Source of the DNA: Datisca glomerata
Taxonomy: Eukaryota; Streptophyta; Magnoliopsida; Cucurbitales; Datiscaceae
DNA length: 64,000 bases
Assembly (NCBI GenBank): GCA_003255025.1
Contig: QANY01008278.1
Location: 372,001 to 436,000 of the forward strand
Reading direction: 5' to 3'
A program made the translations under genes and the position numbers. The notes beneath the pieces were generated by a model. It saw nothing but the letters and a program-made list of their open reading frames with translations. It was not told the origin of the DNA and did not search any database. Positions 11,153 to 23,400 of this stretch are shown here, piece by piece. Each line of letters opens with the position of its first letter. Position 1 is the stretch's first letter.

Positions 11153-12759
11153 ATTAGACATCTAGAAATGCTAAAAAATGATTTCATTATTTTAAATTAT
11201 TTAAATACTTGAATAAGAATATTAAATATATTTAGATTAAACCTAAAAATCAGAATAAACTTGTACAATCAAACTACATTCGACAGGAAACTTGACAAGA
11301 GTAACATTTTTTCAAACTAGAGTGAATTGAAGATGAAAAAGATATTAAAATATGTTAATTTTTAAAGATTCCCATTTTATCTCACAAAAAATATTTTCCA
11401 ACAACAAAAGAAGAAATAGGCCCTACATCTGACCAATTAAAATACGACCGAACAAAAGTGGGACAACTTTTGTCACAGAGAAGAGGCGACCACTCATGAT
11501 AAATCCAATCATAATAAATGACTTTTGTGATATTCCAATAATTTCCAGGTTCTATTTTGTTCATTGAAATTATCACATCTGCGTAATTTTTGTCTCTTGG
11601 CCGAGGAAGAAATCCAGGTTCCAACGTTCGAAAAAAGTCTGATTTTTTTTCTTTACTTTTTGATCGGAAAGATTAGTGGGTTACCACAAGGAAACTACAT
11701 TTGATGATTAGATTAATTGTTTAACAAAATAAATACTATTTACACCATGCTTCCACCATCATTGTTCATGCACACCATAACCCAAATGACCGTTTGAGCT
11801 TCATGTACTATGATGGATTAGAATCTTGTGTCATTGACAATCTGAATTTTAGTTTATCCAGATCGTCTGATCAGATCTAGATTTTATGAAATTAAAAAAT
11901 AAATAAAATTTTAGTTTTTTTTCATTTATTGGTCAAGCTCATCAAAGTGATCCAGCTCTAAATCGACGACTTAGATGAGTTGAACTATCCAGTGATAGAT
12001 TGATAGAGAATCATCATCTATACACTACACTATAATAATTTTATATAGATAAACAAAACATATGATTATCGTAAAAAAGTACAGCAAAATAGAATGTATC
12101 TTTTCCCTTACGTTGTTGTCTATTTTTGTCATGTTGGATTTATATATGATTGAAATATAGATAATATAATATATATATATTAATTATTCAGTTAGATTAA
12201 GAATGATATTGAGAAAATTCAATCAATTAAAAAATATATGTTTTTGTTCATTTGAGGCATAAAATTAAAGAGAACAAATACTGAGTAAATCAAACTGAAT
12301 TTACAGTAATCATAATAATTATCGTGTTAATAATTAAAAAAATAAAATACTGAAGCAAATCGAACTAAACTTATAGTAATCATCATAATTATTGTGTTAG
12401 CATTTGATTTTACAAATAATATAAGAAAAAGATTAAAATAATAAAATAAAAATATACATATACATATAACATGCAGTTGAATAACTTAACTAGTACACTT
12501 AATGCACCAACTTACATTTCAGGTTCAGAGAGAGAGAGGCATCTCTGCTGGCATAAAGCCAAAGGCATAAAGGCCCACACACATGGAAAATTGGGTTTCA
12601 TTTTCACTACTGAACAAACATATTACTCCAATACCCTATCCCATGTATTTCTTCTCTCTGCCAGGAGGCCTAAGCTAAAATATGACCGTTGGAAAACACC
12701 ATTTTTCTTCCCCCCACCCAAGTATCAAAAGAAAATAATTAATATTTTACAACATTATT

Positions 12760-12761
<2 letters not shown>
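11153..12761. other. AT-rich intergenic DNA upstream of the pectinesterase gene
   Basis: No gene or clear element end is recognised. Two similar AT-rich segments near 12260-12330 and 12335-12400 share AAATCRAACTRAA and AGTAATCATMATAATTAT, a short local duplication. The promoter of the pectinesterase gene lies at the right end. Confidence 0.5.

Positions 12762-12762
<1 letters not shown>

Positions 12763-12811
<49 letters not shown>
12763..12811 (+). repeat. (CT)n microsatellite in the pectinesterase promoter
   Basis: A pure CT run of about 49 bases lies roughly 50 bases before the TATA box. A second shorter run (12902-12920) lies downstream in the presumed leader. CT tracts near plant core promoters can affect transcription; here that is only an inference. 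Confidence 0.95.
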
Positions 12812-12812
<1 letters not shown>

Positions 12813-12861
12813 AAATAGCAAGTCATAATCCTAATCTTACACAAAAACATTCTCCCCCCTT

Positions 12862-12867
12862 TATATA
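12862..12867 (+). promoter_or_regulatory. Putative TATA box of the pectinesterase gene
   Basis: The hexamer TATATA in CCCTTTATATAGC lies 98 bases before the ATG, with a CT-rich leader between. This predicts a start near 12892-12900. Confidence 0.6.
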
Positions 12868-12948
12868 GCAAATAATAGTCATAATCCTACATTCACTGAC
12901 ACTCTCTCTCTCTCTCTCTCTAACATTCTTTTCTCTCTGATCATATTG

Positions 12949-12960
12949 ATGCCATTTTAA
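12949..12960 (+). promoter_or_regulatory. Three-codon upstream ORF overlapping the pectinesterase start (TAATG)
   Basis: ATG CCA TTT TAA at 12949-12960 ends in a stop whose last A is the first base of the main ATG (12960-12962). If the leader starts near the TATA box, this minimal uORF precedes the real start, and stop and start overlap as TAATG. Any effect through reinitiation or leaky scanning is inferred. Confidence 0.55.
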
Positions 12961-15900
12961 TGGCTTTTCTTGGTTCATTCTTCTTATTATTCATGTTCAC
13001 TTGGTCATCCTCTAATCTACTAAAACTGCAAGTCTTAGCCTCTCAAATTCTCTACCCAACTCTCCCCGCAGACTCCAACTTATCAGCCAAGAACCATTCT
13101 AAGTGGGTTGGACCCATCGGCCACCGCCTTATCACCGTCGATGTAAACGGCTTTGGAGATTTTCTCTCTGTCCAAGCCGCCGTTAATTCAGTCCCCGACT
13201 ACAATACAGCCAATGTCGTCATTAAAATCAGCCCCGGTTATTACATGTAAATCATTGATTATAATAGTCACTCTCACTTTTTTGTTTGTCTCTCTTTCTT
13301 TTGATCACTTGATATCAACTCTACTTTCCCTCTCCAACTCACTTTAGCATATCATAAAGCCAAAATGGTCGGAGTAAATTGTGCATTCTCATTTTTAATT
13401 AGCACTTTTCTTACGAATTATTTTCGTGGAATATAATTAATTATTAATATACATATATATATCCATACTTGATATCATTTTTAAAATAATTTTGTTTACT
13501 CGTTTTAAATAAAAATACCATGATATAATTGTAACTAATTTTAATTACTTCACTATATATCTTCAAAATTATTCGATGTACTTCGGTTTGTAAAAACTGA
13601 AGAAGATAAGTATCATTACTCGACGTTTTTGAACTTTGAATGACAGTTGAAATAAGTGAGTTTTATTATTATAGTGAGTATTTATTCATATAACTAAAGA
13701 ATTATGTGGTGGTGGGTGGTGCAGAGAGAAGGTGGTGGTGCCGGTGAACAAGCCGTACATAACATTTGAAGGGGCAGGGAAGGAGGTGACAATGATAGAA
13801 TGGCATGACAGGGCGGGTGACCGTGGTCCCAATGGCCAACAGCTTCGTACTTATAGAACTGCTTCTGTTACCGTTTTTGCTAATTACTTCTCTGCCAGAA
13901 ACATCAGCTTCAAGGTATGTAATAACTCTTTTCTATATTGCATTCATGTTTATATTGTGTTTTTTTAAGCACAAAAATGCCTAAGTTGTGGTCCCATACT
14001 TATATGCATTTTACTAGGTGTATAATGTAATTTAGATAACATTATATGAGAAGCAAACTCATAAAGTTAAAAATATGTTGGTCAATTGTGACATTATTCA
14101 GTCATTTCATATACATTCTATTATCATACATGGCTTTCGATTAATTTATTTGCTCTCGATCGGTAATTTTTTATTTTTTATTTCATGAATTTGTGAAGAA
14201 TACGGCTCCGGCACCGATGCCGGGAATGCAAGGGTGGCAAGCGGCGGCGTTTAGGATATCGGGGGACAAGGCATACTTCTCAGGTTGTGGGTTCTATGGA
14301 GCACAAGACACACTATGTGACGATGCAGGAAGACATTACTTCAAAGAATGTTATATTGAAGGCTCCATTGACTTCATCTTTGGCAATGGCCGTTCCATGT
14401 ACAAAGTAATTTAATCCTTCTTTCTTCACTTTATTATAATTTTTTACATTATTCATTTAAAGTTACCTTTATCTTTTATACTATAAACTCCATACTTTAT
14501 TTTAGAGCATAAAATAAACAAATAAGTACTTCATTTATGGCATAAAATATCAATAAATCATCCTACATGTTGGTATTGTTAAACAAACATGTTTCTTCAC
14601 TTTTTATTTTTAAAATGATCTATTTGAAGTTACCATATGGTTTATAATACTAAACAAATAATTAATTATTCAATAAAATTGCTCAGTAAGATATATAAAT
14701 TAGATTATAGGAAAGGGGTAGTGATTATAACAAAGGCTTTGTAAACTGATCCCTATATACTGTACCGCCTAGCAAGTAGTATATTGATGAAGAATTTGAT
14801 CAAGTTTATCGGCTTTGTTAAGTTAATATTTATCTACAAGTTAAAAAAACTTGTCAAAAGTTTTATGTCAACTGATAAAGCCTTGGGTATGCTCTCCTGA
14901 GATTTCATGTTCAAGCTGCTTCTTGGTCACTGAAGACTTACTTGATCGTTAATTTCACAGCCCATTGGAATTAATTGGGCGAGGCCCACCCACGATATAA
15001 AAAAAATTAATTACTCATATACTTCAAAATACTGAGCTTTAATTTTTGCTAAATTAATGCTGCCTTCATTTGCCTTTTTCTAAAGATTTAAGTTTGGCAA
15101 ATATGAAATGTGAAATTCTAGAAATATACTTATTACTTCTAAACGAAGCTAGTCCCATTTAAATCTTTAAAAATCATTTTACATGTAAAAATATAAGAAT
15201 TATTAAAACTTTAAAAATGACTGTATACGACAATTTCCTTAACTCTAATTAATGCTATGTAATGGTCCAGGATTGTGAGCTACACTCAATAGCGACAAGG
15301 TTTGGGTCCATAGCGGCCCAAGACAGAAACTCACCCTATGAGAAAACGGGCTTTGCTTTTGTGGGCTGTAAGGTGACCGGTACCGGACCTCTGTACGTGG
15401 GTCGGGCAATGGGCCAGTACTCCCGTATCGTCTATGCCTTTACGTACTTCGACGACGTCGTCGCACACGGTGGCTGGGATGATTGGGACCACGTCAGCAA
15501 CAAGAACAAGTATCATTTCATTAATCTTCATCTCTCTATCTTTTCCTGGAAAAATAATTCAGTTTGACTTATTCCAAGAAAGGTTAATAGACCATTCGAT
15601 GTTACAGTTAACAGTAATATACTGAGATGTGAGAAAACAAGAGATGTGGGAAGAGAAAAATGAGAAAAAATTATTTCTTGTCTGTTCTCTCTCTTCTCTC
15701 GATATGTTATTATTAACAATAGCATAATTTATTTAAAGATCTAAAATCATGGATATTATTACTTATTTCGAACCTCAAACCTGTAGATAGAACATGAGAA
15801 GATCTCCTTCCGTAAATAACTTAATGGGTAATGTGATGGAAATGTAGGACTGTGTTTTTTGGAGTGTACAAATGCTGGGGACCAGGTGCTGGAGCAGTAG

Positions 15901-16004
15901 GTGGGGTGTCATGGGCAAGGGAGTTGGATTTTGAGTCGGCCCATCCATTTCTTGTGAAGAGCTTTGTTAATGGCAGACACTGGATTGCACCTTCTGATGC
16001 TTAG
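12960..16004 (+). CDS. PME68: Pectin methylesterase, PME68-like, no pro-domain
   Basis: Five exons: 12960-13246, 13725-13914, 14199-14405, 15271-15509 and 15848-16004, joining to 1080 nt (359 aa), all GT-AG. The enzyme removes methyl esters from homogalacturonan in the cell wall, altering its stiffness and calcium binding. An N-terminal signal peptide (about residues 1-27) is followed directly by the carbohydrate esterase family 8 beta-helix; there is no PMEI-like pro-region, so it is of the short class. Family motifs are present: [15 protein letters not shown], the catalytic Asp196 in YGAQDTL, Asp217 in SIDFIFGN, and Arg273 in [12 protein letters not shown]. It carries GRAM in place of the commoner GRPW, which by recall is normal for the PME68 branch. 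The protein ends HWIAPSDA. Intron 3 is the longest (865 nt). The gene looks intact. Confidence 0.95.
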
Positions 16005-17420
16005 TTTTCATTCTTCATATCTTTTTTTTCCCCTTCAGTTTCAAAATTCATTCCATTCATTTATACAATTATTTCTTTTCAATTCATTCATTTGTTGTAC
16101 AAGAAATTAACAGGTATCTTTTTTTTTTTCAATTCATTCATTTGTAGAAAATTATTCAGTTCTAAATAATAGCAAAGATGCCCATTTGGTCACTTAATCA
16201 GACAATATTCATATAACGTGTACCTTATTTATACAATTAATAATGTAGTGACAGTTAAAAATTCAAGAATTTTTTTAGCTATTTTGAGCATCGGACGTTT
16301 TTTATTGCTCAAACATATAAAGTAATATTTGTTTATTTGTTAAATTAGAAATTTGATAATGAAAATTCAATCATATATCGCATTGCTTTTTGAGTTAATA
16401 CAAAAAATGATTTTATTTAAATTAGTATGAATTTTTGTTTTTGAAATTAAATAATATCAGTTAAATATTACTAAACAACAAATTAATATTGACAGTAACT
16501 GAGTATCACTTCACTATATATGATGGAGCCTTTTTCTTTTTAATATTCATTGTATAAAAAATCTCATCTTTATTAGGCTAGTTACTATTCGATGAAAATT
16601 CATTGATGTTCCTACTTACGTAATATAATAGTATATATTTCTCTAAATTCTTAGGAATTTTTCATTTTTATATATAACTGAAAAATAAATTTTCATTGTA
16701 TAAAAAATTTATAAATTCAACTTTAACGACATTGATTGTTAAATTAGATAGTATTTATAATTATAAATATAGTTAGTTATATAACCTATTTGCAAAAATA
16801 TGTAAATAAGTTAAATGAGAAGAGAAATGAAAAGTATAATATGAATAATATTTTAAGGGGTAAAAAGAAAATTAAAAAATTTCTCCATTTTAAACCTCAT
16901 CTCCTTTAATATAACATACATATAGTATAGGCAAAGAAAAGAAAAGGCGGCAGCAATTCGAATCAAGATTTATAAAATATCCTATCCTTGTCAAGTCACA
17001 AAAATAAAGATCCAACTACTTGTCATTTATAGTTGGATCTCGAAGTTTTTGGAATACCCCAGATTCTACTTGAGCATCCAAATCTGGGTCAGTACCAATA
17101 TTGACATCTCTGAATAAGGTTCCAGCACATAACTTGTTCAGCACATACCAAATGTGTCGCTACCAAATGTCTCGGAAGAAGAAAAGCAAAGCAAACTAAG
17201 CATGCCTAAGGTATAGATAGATAATGAACAAATAACATACCAACTAAAAAAATCTATGCTTTGAAATTGACCCTCTTGTCAATTAAATAATTCTGAATAA
17301 TAAAACGGCTGAGAATTGGCTTCACAATATTTCTTGGGAAATTTCAGAAAAATATCAACAGGAGAAACAGAAGCAGCTACACAAGTATCTGTGAGAGAAG
17401 AAAAAACATTTCCTTACAGC
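16005..17420. other. Intergenic spacer with a decayed Helitron-type terminus
   Basis: The left part is the expected 3' region of the pectinesterase gene and the right part the 3' region of PEX19. At about 16855-16930 the text GGGGTAAAAAG..., TTTCTCC and TTTAATATA follows the same order as the right ends of the Helitron copies at 32706, 57259, 57989 and 60665. A left end could not be placed. Confidence 0.4.
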
Positions 17421-20400
17421 TCACATTACACAACAATTTGACTGGGAATCTAGCAACTCTGGAGATCTGCACAAAACACATCACAAAATTCACAACTTTG
17501 TATAAAATTTAAAAACATTTTTACTCCAAACTTTGCTTAAAATAGGAATTAAGATACTTACAGCTGGCCGAGACTGGCTAGATCGAAATCAGGGGCAAGC
17601 TCTTGAACGATATCGCTAGGAGGTTGGCCACATTCTTGCATTTTCTGCATTAGATCAACGATTTTGGTGAAGTTATCGGGATCCTTTTCATATACCTCAA
17701 TAAGATCTTTAATTAGTATGTATTGACGGGAATAACGTCCATAATCTTCTTCGCTCAAACTGGGTTTATGCTCTTCCAACCAATTTGGATATCTTTCGCC
17801 TATTTCCTTCATTGGTTCCTGTAGAATCTCCTTAGACAAGAGTTGTTGCATCATTGTCTCAACAATGGATTCCATGTCCTATCAGAGAAGAAAAGTTGAA
17901 GCAAATAGAGCTTTATTCCTCCAAGAAATTAAATGAAAACGAAAATGTACATACATATATAATTGTCTTAGAAGTGAAATTACGAAAGCAGTAGATCCAT
18001 AACAGAATACACAGAGCTCTTTTTGTATACATAAAAAGATAGATTAACGAAAGCAGTAGAATTCATAACAGATATACATGATCACGTATTCTGTAGAATT
18101 CATAACAGATATACACGATCACGTATTCTGTTTTTAAACGTTATTTCCTCAAGAAACAGAAAACTCAATCATAGATTTATGACTAACAGAATACATGAGG
18201 TCTTTCATAGATAAGGAGAGAGCGAGAGAGAGGGCTAACATTAGCATATACACGTTTCCGTGTGTCAATTGCAATGAAGCAAATCCAAAAGAATTATGTA
18301 AGCTAAAATTTTGCAATATGATAGACATCTTGAACACCAAAACTGGCATAAGTTAATCAAACAGATATTTTTCTATAGTTCCCACTGAACTTGATGAGGA
18401 AGAGCTTTATTAATAACAATGGCTGTCATGACTGCTGCGTGAAAGTAAGAGAAAGAAACTGAGTGAAATTGGTTTTCACAATGAAGAATAAGTACAATCT
18501 TAAAAGAACAGGTGTGCATCATCATCAGTACCAGTCGAAACAGACGGAAAATACATTTACATAATAAGAACTGTCTCAGGCAAACCCTACATAAAATGCT
18601 TCTTGAAAAGAAAGTTTAGTTCGTTTATGACCCATTGTTTAAGCCAAAGCTATTCCATCTATATTCAAATCATCACATAGCACATTGACAAAATAATCTC
18701 AACTTCAACATTACCAGAATCGAGTAAAGATGTTTACGGAAAAGAATTCATGGTTTCTTATTAACTAAAACTTCCAAATATGTGAGAAACCATACAACGG
18801 AAGTTGAGATGATATTTGAAAACTATCAAGAAGAATAGGCCATATATTGTATGCAGAGATCTAAAATGCATAGTGTAAATGAAGCGAACCAAATGAGAAA
18901 GCTGTGAAGTCAGCCTTATAGTTTCTACCTAAGACACGTTTATCACCACAGTACATTGTGAGAAATTGAAGTGACTAAACCAATAAGCTATCTGATGCGG
19001 ACGGTGTAGCGCTGAAGTTTTTAGAGCGAATGGATCGTCGCACGCGCAGTCCATCTTCTAGAGGCCATAACTTTTGACTCGGGTTGATTCACGGGGCCCG
19101 TAAGATATCAAATCGAAGCTCGTTCAGATATCTATGTGTGTAACAGGGTTTAGGGCACTTTCGGAGGCCTGGAAGCTGTTTTCTTGAGTTTTGGACAATT
19201 TTGTAATTTTATCTTTCTTTTATGTTTAGGGTTTTCTAAAACTGTTTAAATACCTTTGTTTAGGTTTTATGCGGCAATTTTGATAATAATTGTTTAAGAC
19301 GTTTTCATGTTTTCTCTCTATAATTCCAATTTTTGGTATTTCGTGATTTATCGAAGTTGAGGCCTAAATCCTAGTAATCTCAGAACTCAATAGGTGTTAG
19401 AAGATCGAATTACTGGTAATCGTGCGCGATTCAACAGTGTTTGATATTGTTCGGTTTTCATTGGGGTTTCTGGTACATCAGTTGGTATCAAAGCCAAAAC
19501 TAATCCGTCGTTTTCATGGCACCACGACGAAACCAGCAGCGGCAGCAGTGAGTTGAAGAGGTTTATGAGCGCGATGATGGCATCCAACTAAAACATCGAA
19601 TCGGGTAGATTGCGGACCAACGTATGGAGCGAATGTTGGAACAGTTAACTGAAAGGATGGTTAATATGATGGGGAAACAGAATAGGAGAAATATGCCTGA
19701 ACCGTGAAATCCGATCAGGCAGGGAGATTGGGAAGACGAGTCAGGAGGGGAAGACGAAGAAGAATACTACGAGGACATTCCACAGGTCCGTCGTAGACGG
19801 CAGAGAGTCAAAGTGGACGAGGATAATAGGCGGTGGGAGGCCGGTATGCGTATCGAAATACCGGAATTTCATGGCAGTCTTCAGGCTGAAGAGTTCCTTG
19901 ACTGGATAGCGGCTATTGAGGAGATTTTAGAAGTTCAAAAGGGTACCAGAGAACAAACGAGTACCTTTGGTGGCAACTAGGTTGCACGATAGGGCTACGA
20001 CATGGTGGCAACAATTGAAGCTATCTCCTACTAGGTTGGGTAAGTAAAAAATTTCTACTAGGGAAAAGATGAAGAAACATCTGCGAACTGCGTTTTTGCC
20101 TTATAATTATCAACGGATTTTGTATCAGAGGTTGCAGAATTTGAAACAGGGTTCGAGAACGGTGGATGATTATACCACGAAATTTTACCAGTTGATGGCC
20201 AGAAACGAGATCCAAGAAATAGAAGAACAGTTGGTGGCGAGATACATTGGAGGATTGAGGGTTCAGATTCAGGATACCCTTAATATGTTCAATCATGTGT
20301 CTGTGTCAGCAGCACATCAGAGAGCCTTGATGGTGGAGAAGCAGTCACGCCGTGTTAGTGGTGGGAGTGGATTGAGCGGCCCAAAGAACACTAATACAGG

Positions 20401-23400
20401 AGGCATGCGCAACAAAGTCATGGGAAATCAGTTTAACAAAGGTGCGAGCAACATTACGATGAAGTGTTTTGCTTGTGGTGAACCGGGACATAGGCAGTCT
20501 GATTGTAAAAGGGCTGGTAAGAGGGCGTTGTTTGCTGAGACTGACGATGGTGGCAATGAAGACGTTGAAATTGTTGAACATCCAACTTTTGACGATGAGT
20601 AGCCGGATGACGATGAGGTTGTTACAGGAGAAGTGGGGGTTGCTTTGGTTGTAAAGAGATCATATTTGACGCCTAAAGCAGTAGCTGGGGATGATTGGTT
20701 GAGGAGTAACATTTTCCAATCCACTTGTACCATCATGGAAGTATGTCGTTTCGTGATTGACCCTGGCAGTTGTGAAAATATCGTCTCAGAAGAGCCAGTG
20801 CATAAGCTGACTATTAAGACGGAGAAACATCCCAAACCTTACAAACTAACCTGGCTTAAAAAAGGTGGTGAGGTATCAGTTCTAAACATGCTCTTAGTAC
20901 GTTTTCTATTGGAACAAAGTATAAAGACGATGTTTGGTGTGATGTGGTGGCCATGAATGCTTGTCATTTGTTATTGGGTCGACCTTGGGAGTATGATCGC
21001 GCGGCTATCCATGACGGACGAGCTAACACTTACAGCTTTCCATTTGGTGGGACTAATATTGTGTTGGTGCCTAATAAACCGGTAAATAAACCCTTAGCTA
21101 GAGGCACTAGTACGAATTTATTGTCTTTGGCTCAATTTGATGAGGAGTTGCAATATTCAGAGACAGTATTCGTATTGATTGGGAAGGAGGCAGCGGAGAC
21201 TATAGCAGTTCCAGATGCGGTAGTTCCCTTATTAGCAGAATTTTCTAGCGTATTTCCAGATGAATTACCCGATGGACTGCCACCACTACGTGATATACAA
21301 CACCCTATGGATCTGGTCCCCGGAGCAGTTTTACCGAACAGGCCTCACTACAGAATGAGTCCCAGCAAGCATGAGGAGCTACACAGACAAGTCGAAGAAT
21401 TGTTGGCCAAGGGACATATTAGAGAGAGTATGAGTCCATGTGTTGTGCCAGCCTTATTGACACCAAAGAAGGATGGTTCTTGGCGGATGTGTGTGGATAG
21501 TAGGGCTATCAACAAAATTAGTGTCAGGTATCGGTTTCCTATTCCCCGCTTGGATGATTTATTAGATCAGATTAGTGGAGCCACTGTGTTTACTAAGCTT
21601 GATTTAAAGAGTGGCTACTACCAGATTCGGATTAGCCTTGAGGATGAGTGGAAAACAGTTTTTAAGACTCGTGAGGGGTTGCATGACTGGTTTGTGAAGC
21701 CATTTGGTTGTCTAACGCCCCTAGTACTTTTATGCGTGTGATGAATCAACTGTTGAGACCTTTTATTGGCAGATTTGTGGTTGTATATTTCGATGATATT
21801 CTGATTTATAGCACTAACTCAGAGGAACATCTACAGCATGTGAGAGAGGTTTTAGTTGTACTCTACAGGGAACAATTTTATGCAGCAAAGAAGAAGTGCG
21901 TGTTTATGACTCCAAAAGTACTGTTTTTGGGGTATGTGGTTTCGGGAGACAGATTGCACAGATTGCAGGTAGAAGATTCTAAAGTTGAGGCAGTGAGACA
22001 ATGGCCTAGACCAAAAACGATTACTGAGGTTTGGAGTTTTCATGGTCTTGCGTCTTTTTATAGGCGTTTTATCCCACACTTCAGTCGTATTATGGCGCCG
22101 ATTACTGACTATATGAAAGGGGGTAAGTTTTCATGGACCGATGAGGCAGATTCAGCATTTCGATCAATTAAGGAACGCCTAACCACTGCACCGATTTTAG
22201 TGCTGCCAGATTTTGTAGAGCCATTTGAGTTGCACACTGACGCTTCTAAGGTTGGAATTGGGGGCAGTTTTGAGTCAAAATAGCAGACCAATGGCCTATT
22301 TCAACGAGAAGTTGTCCAGCGCGAAAATCAGATACAGTACTTATGACATTGAGTTTTATGCAGTAGTACAGGCTGTGAAGCATTGGCTTCATTACCTATT
22401 TTAAAGGGAATATTGTATACTGATCATGACTCTTTGAAATTTTTTGCACAGATAGGATAAGGTGTCTCCTAGACATGCGAGGTGGCTTGCTTATCTCGAG
22501 AAATTCACTTTCGTGGTCAAACACAAGGCCGGGATAACGAACCGAGTTGCAGACGCATTGAGTCACAAGAGTAGTTTGCTGGTTACTATGCAGGTTGAGG
22601 TACTTGGTTTTAATTCTTTTGATGATTTGCTTGTTACTGATCCTTATTTCTCCGTGGTTCTCCAAGCCATACAGACTGAAAAGAAAACAGATTTCTTGTT
22701 ACATGATGGATTTCTGTTTAAAGGGAATCGGCTTTGTATTCCGGATTGTAGCCTGCGATTGCAGATTATCAGAGAACTTCACGGTGAGGATCACGTTGGC
22801 AGAGATAGAACCTTACAACTGGTGCAGTCGTCGTATTTTTGGTCGAGTATGCGCAAGGATGTCGAGAAATATGTGCAACGGTGTAGAATTTGCCAAGTAT
22901 CGAAGGGTTCTGCCACTAATGTAGGATTATATATGCCCTTGTCAGTTCCTTCTCAACCTTGGGTGGATATTAGTATGGATTTTGTGTTGGGGCTGCCTCG
23001 TACACAAAGAGGTAATGATTCCATCTATGTTGTTGTGGATCGTTTTTCTAAGATGATTCATTTTATCCCTTGCAAGAAAACTATTGATGTTGTTCATGTG
23101 GCACAATTATTTTTTTGTGAGATATATCGTCTACATGAGCTGCCTGCTTCTATTGTTTCTGATAGATACCAGATTTCTTAGTCATTTTTGGCAGCTTGTG
23201 GAGGATGGTTAATACATAACTTAATTTTAGTAGTGCTTATCATCCTCAAACGGATGGACATACTGAGGTGGTCAACGGGTCTTTGAGCAATTTGTTGCGT
23301 TGTTTGGTTGGCGAACATGTGAAGAGTTGAGACCAGAAACTGTGTCAGGCAGAGTTTGCTCATAGCCAAGCAGTCAATAGCAGTACCGGTTTCAGTCCTT

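Noticed and set aside
17558..17875. Apparent separate single-exon gene for a PEX19 C-terminal protein
   Set aside because: Splice sites and phase join it to the exons at 24762-25302; the retroelement simply makes the intron very long.
20345..20835. Minus-strand ORFs within the Ty3/gypsy gag/protease
   Set aside because: Antisense shadows of the retroelement coding region.
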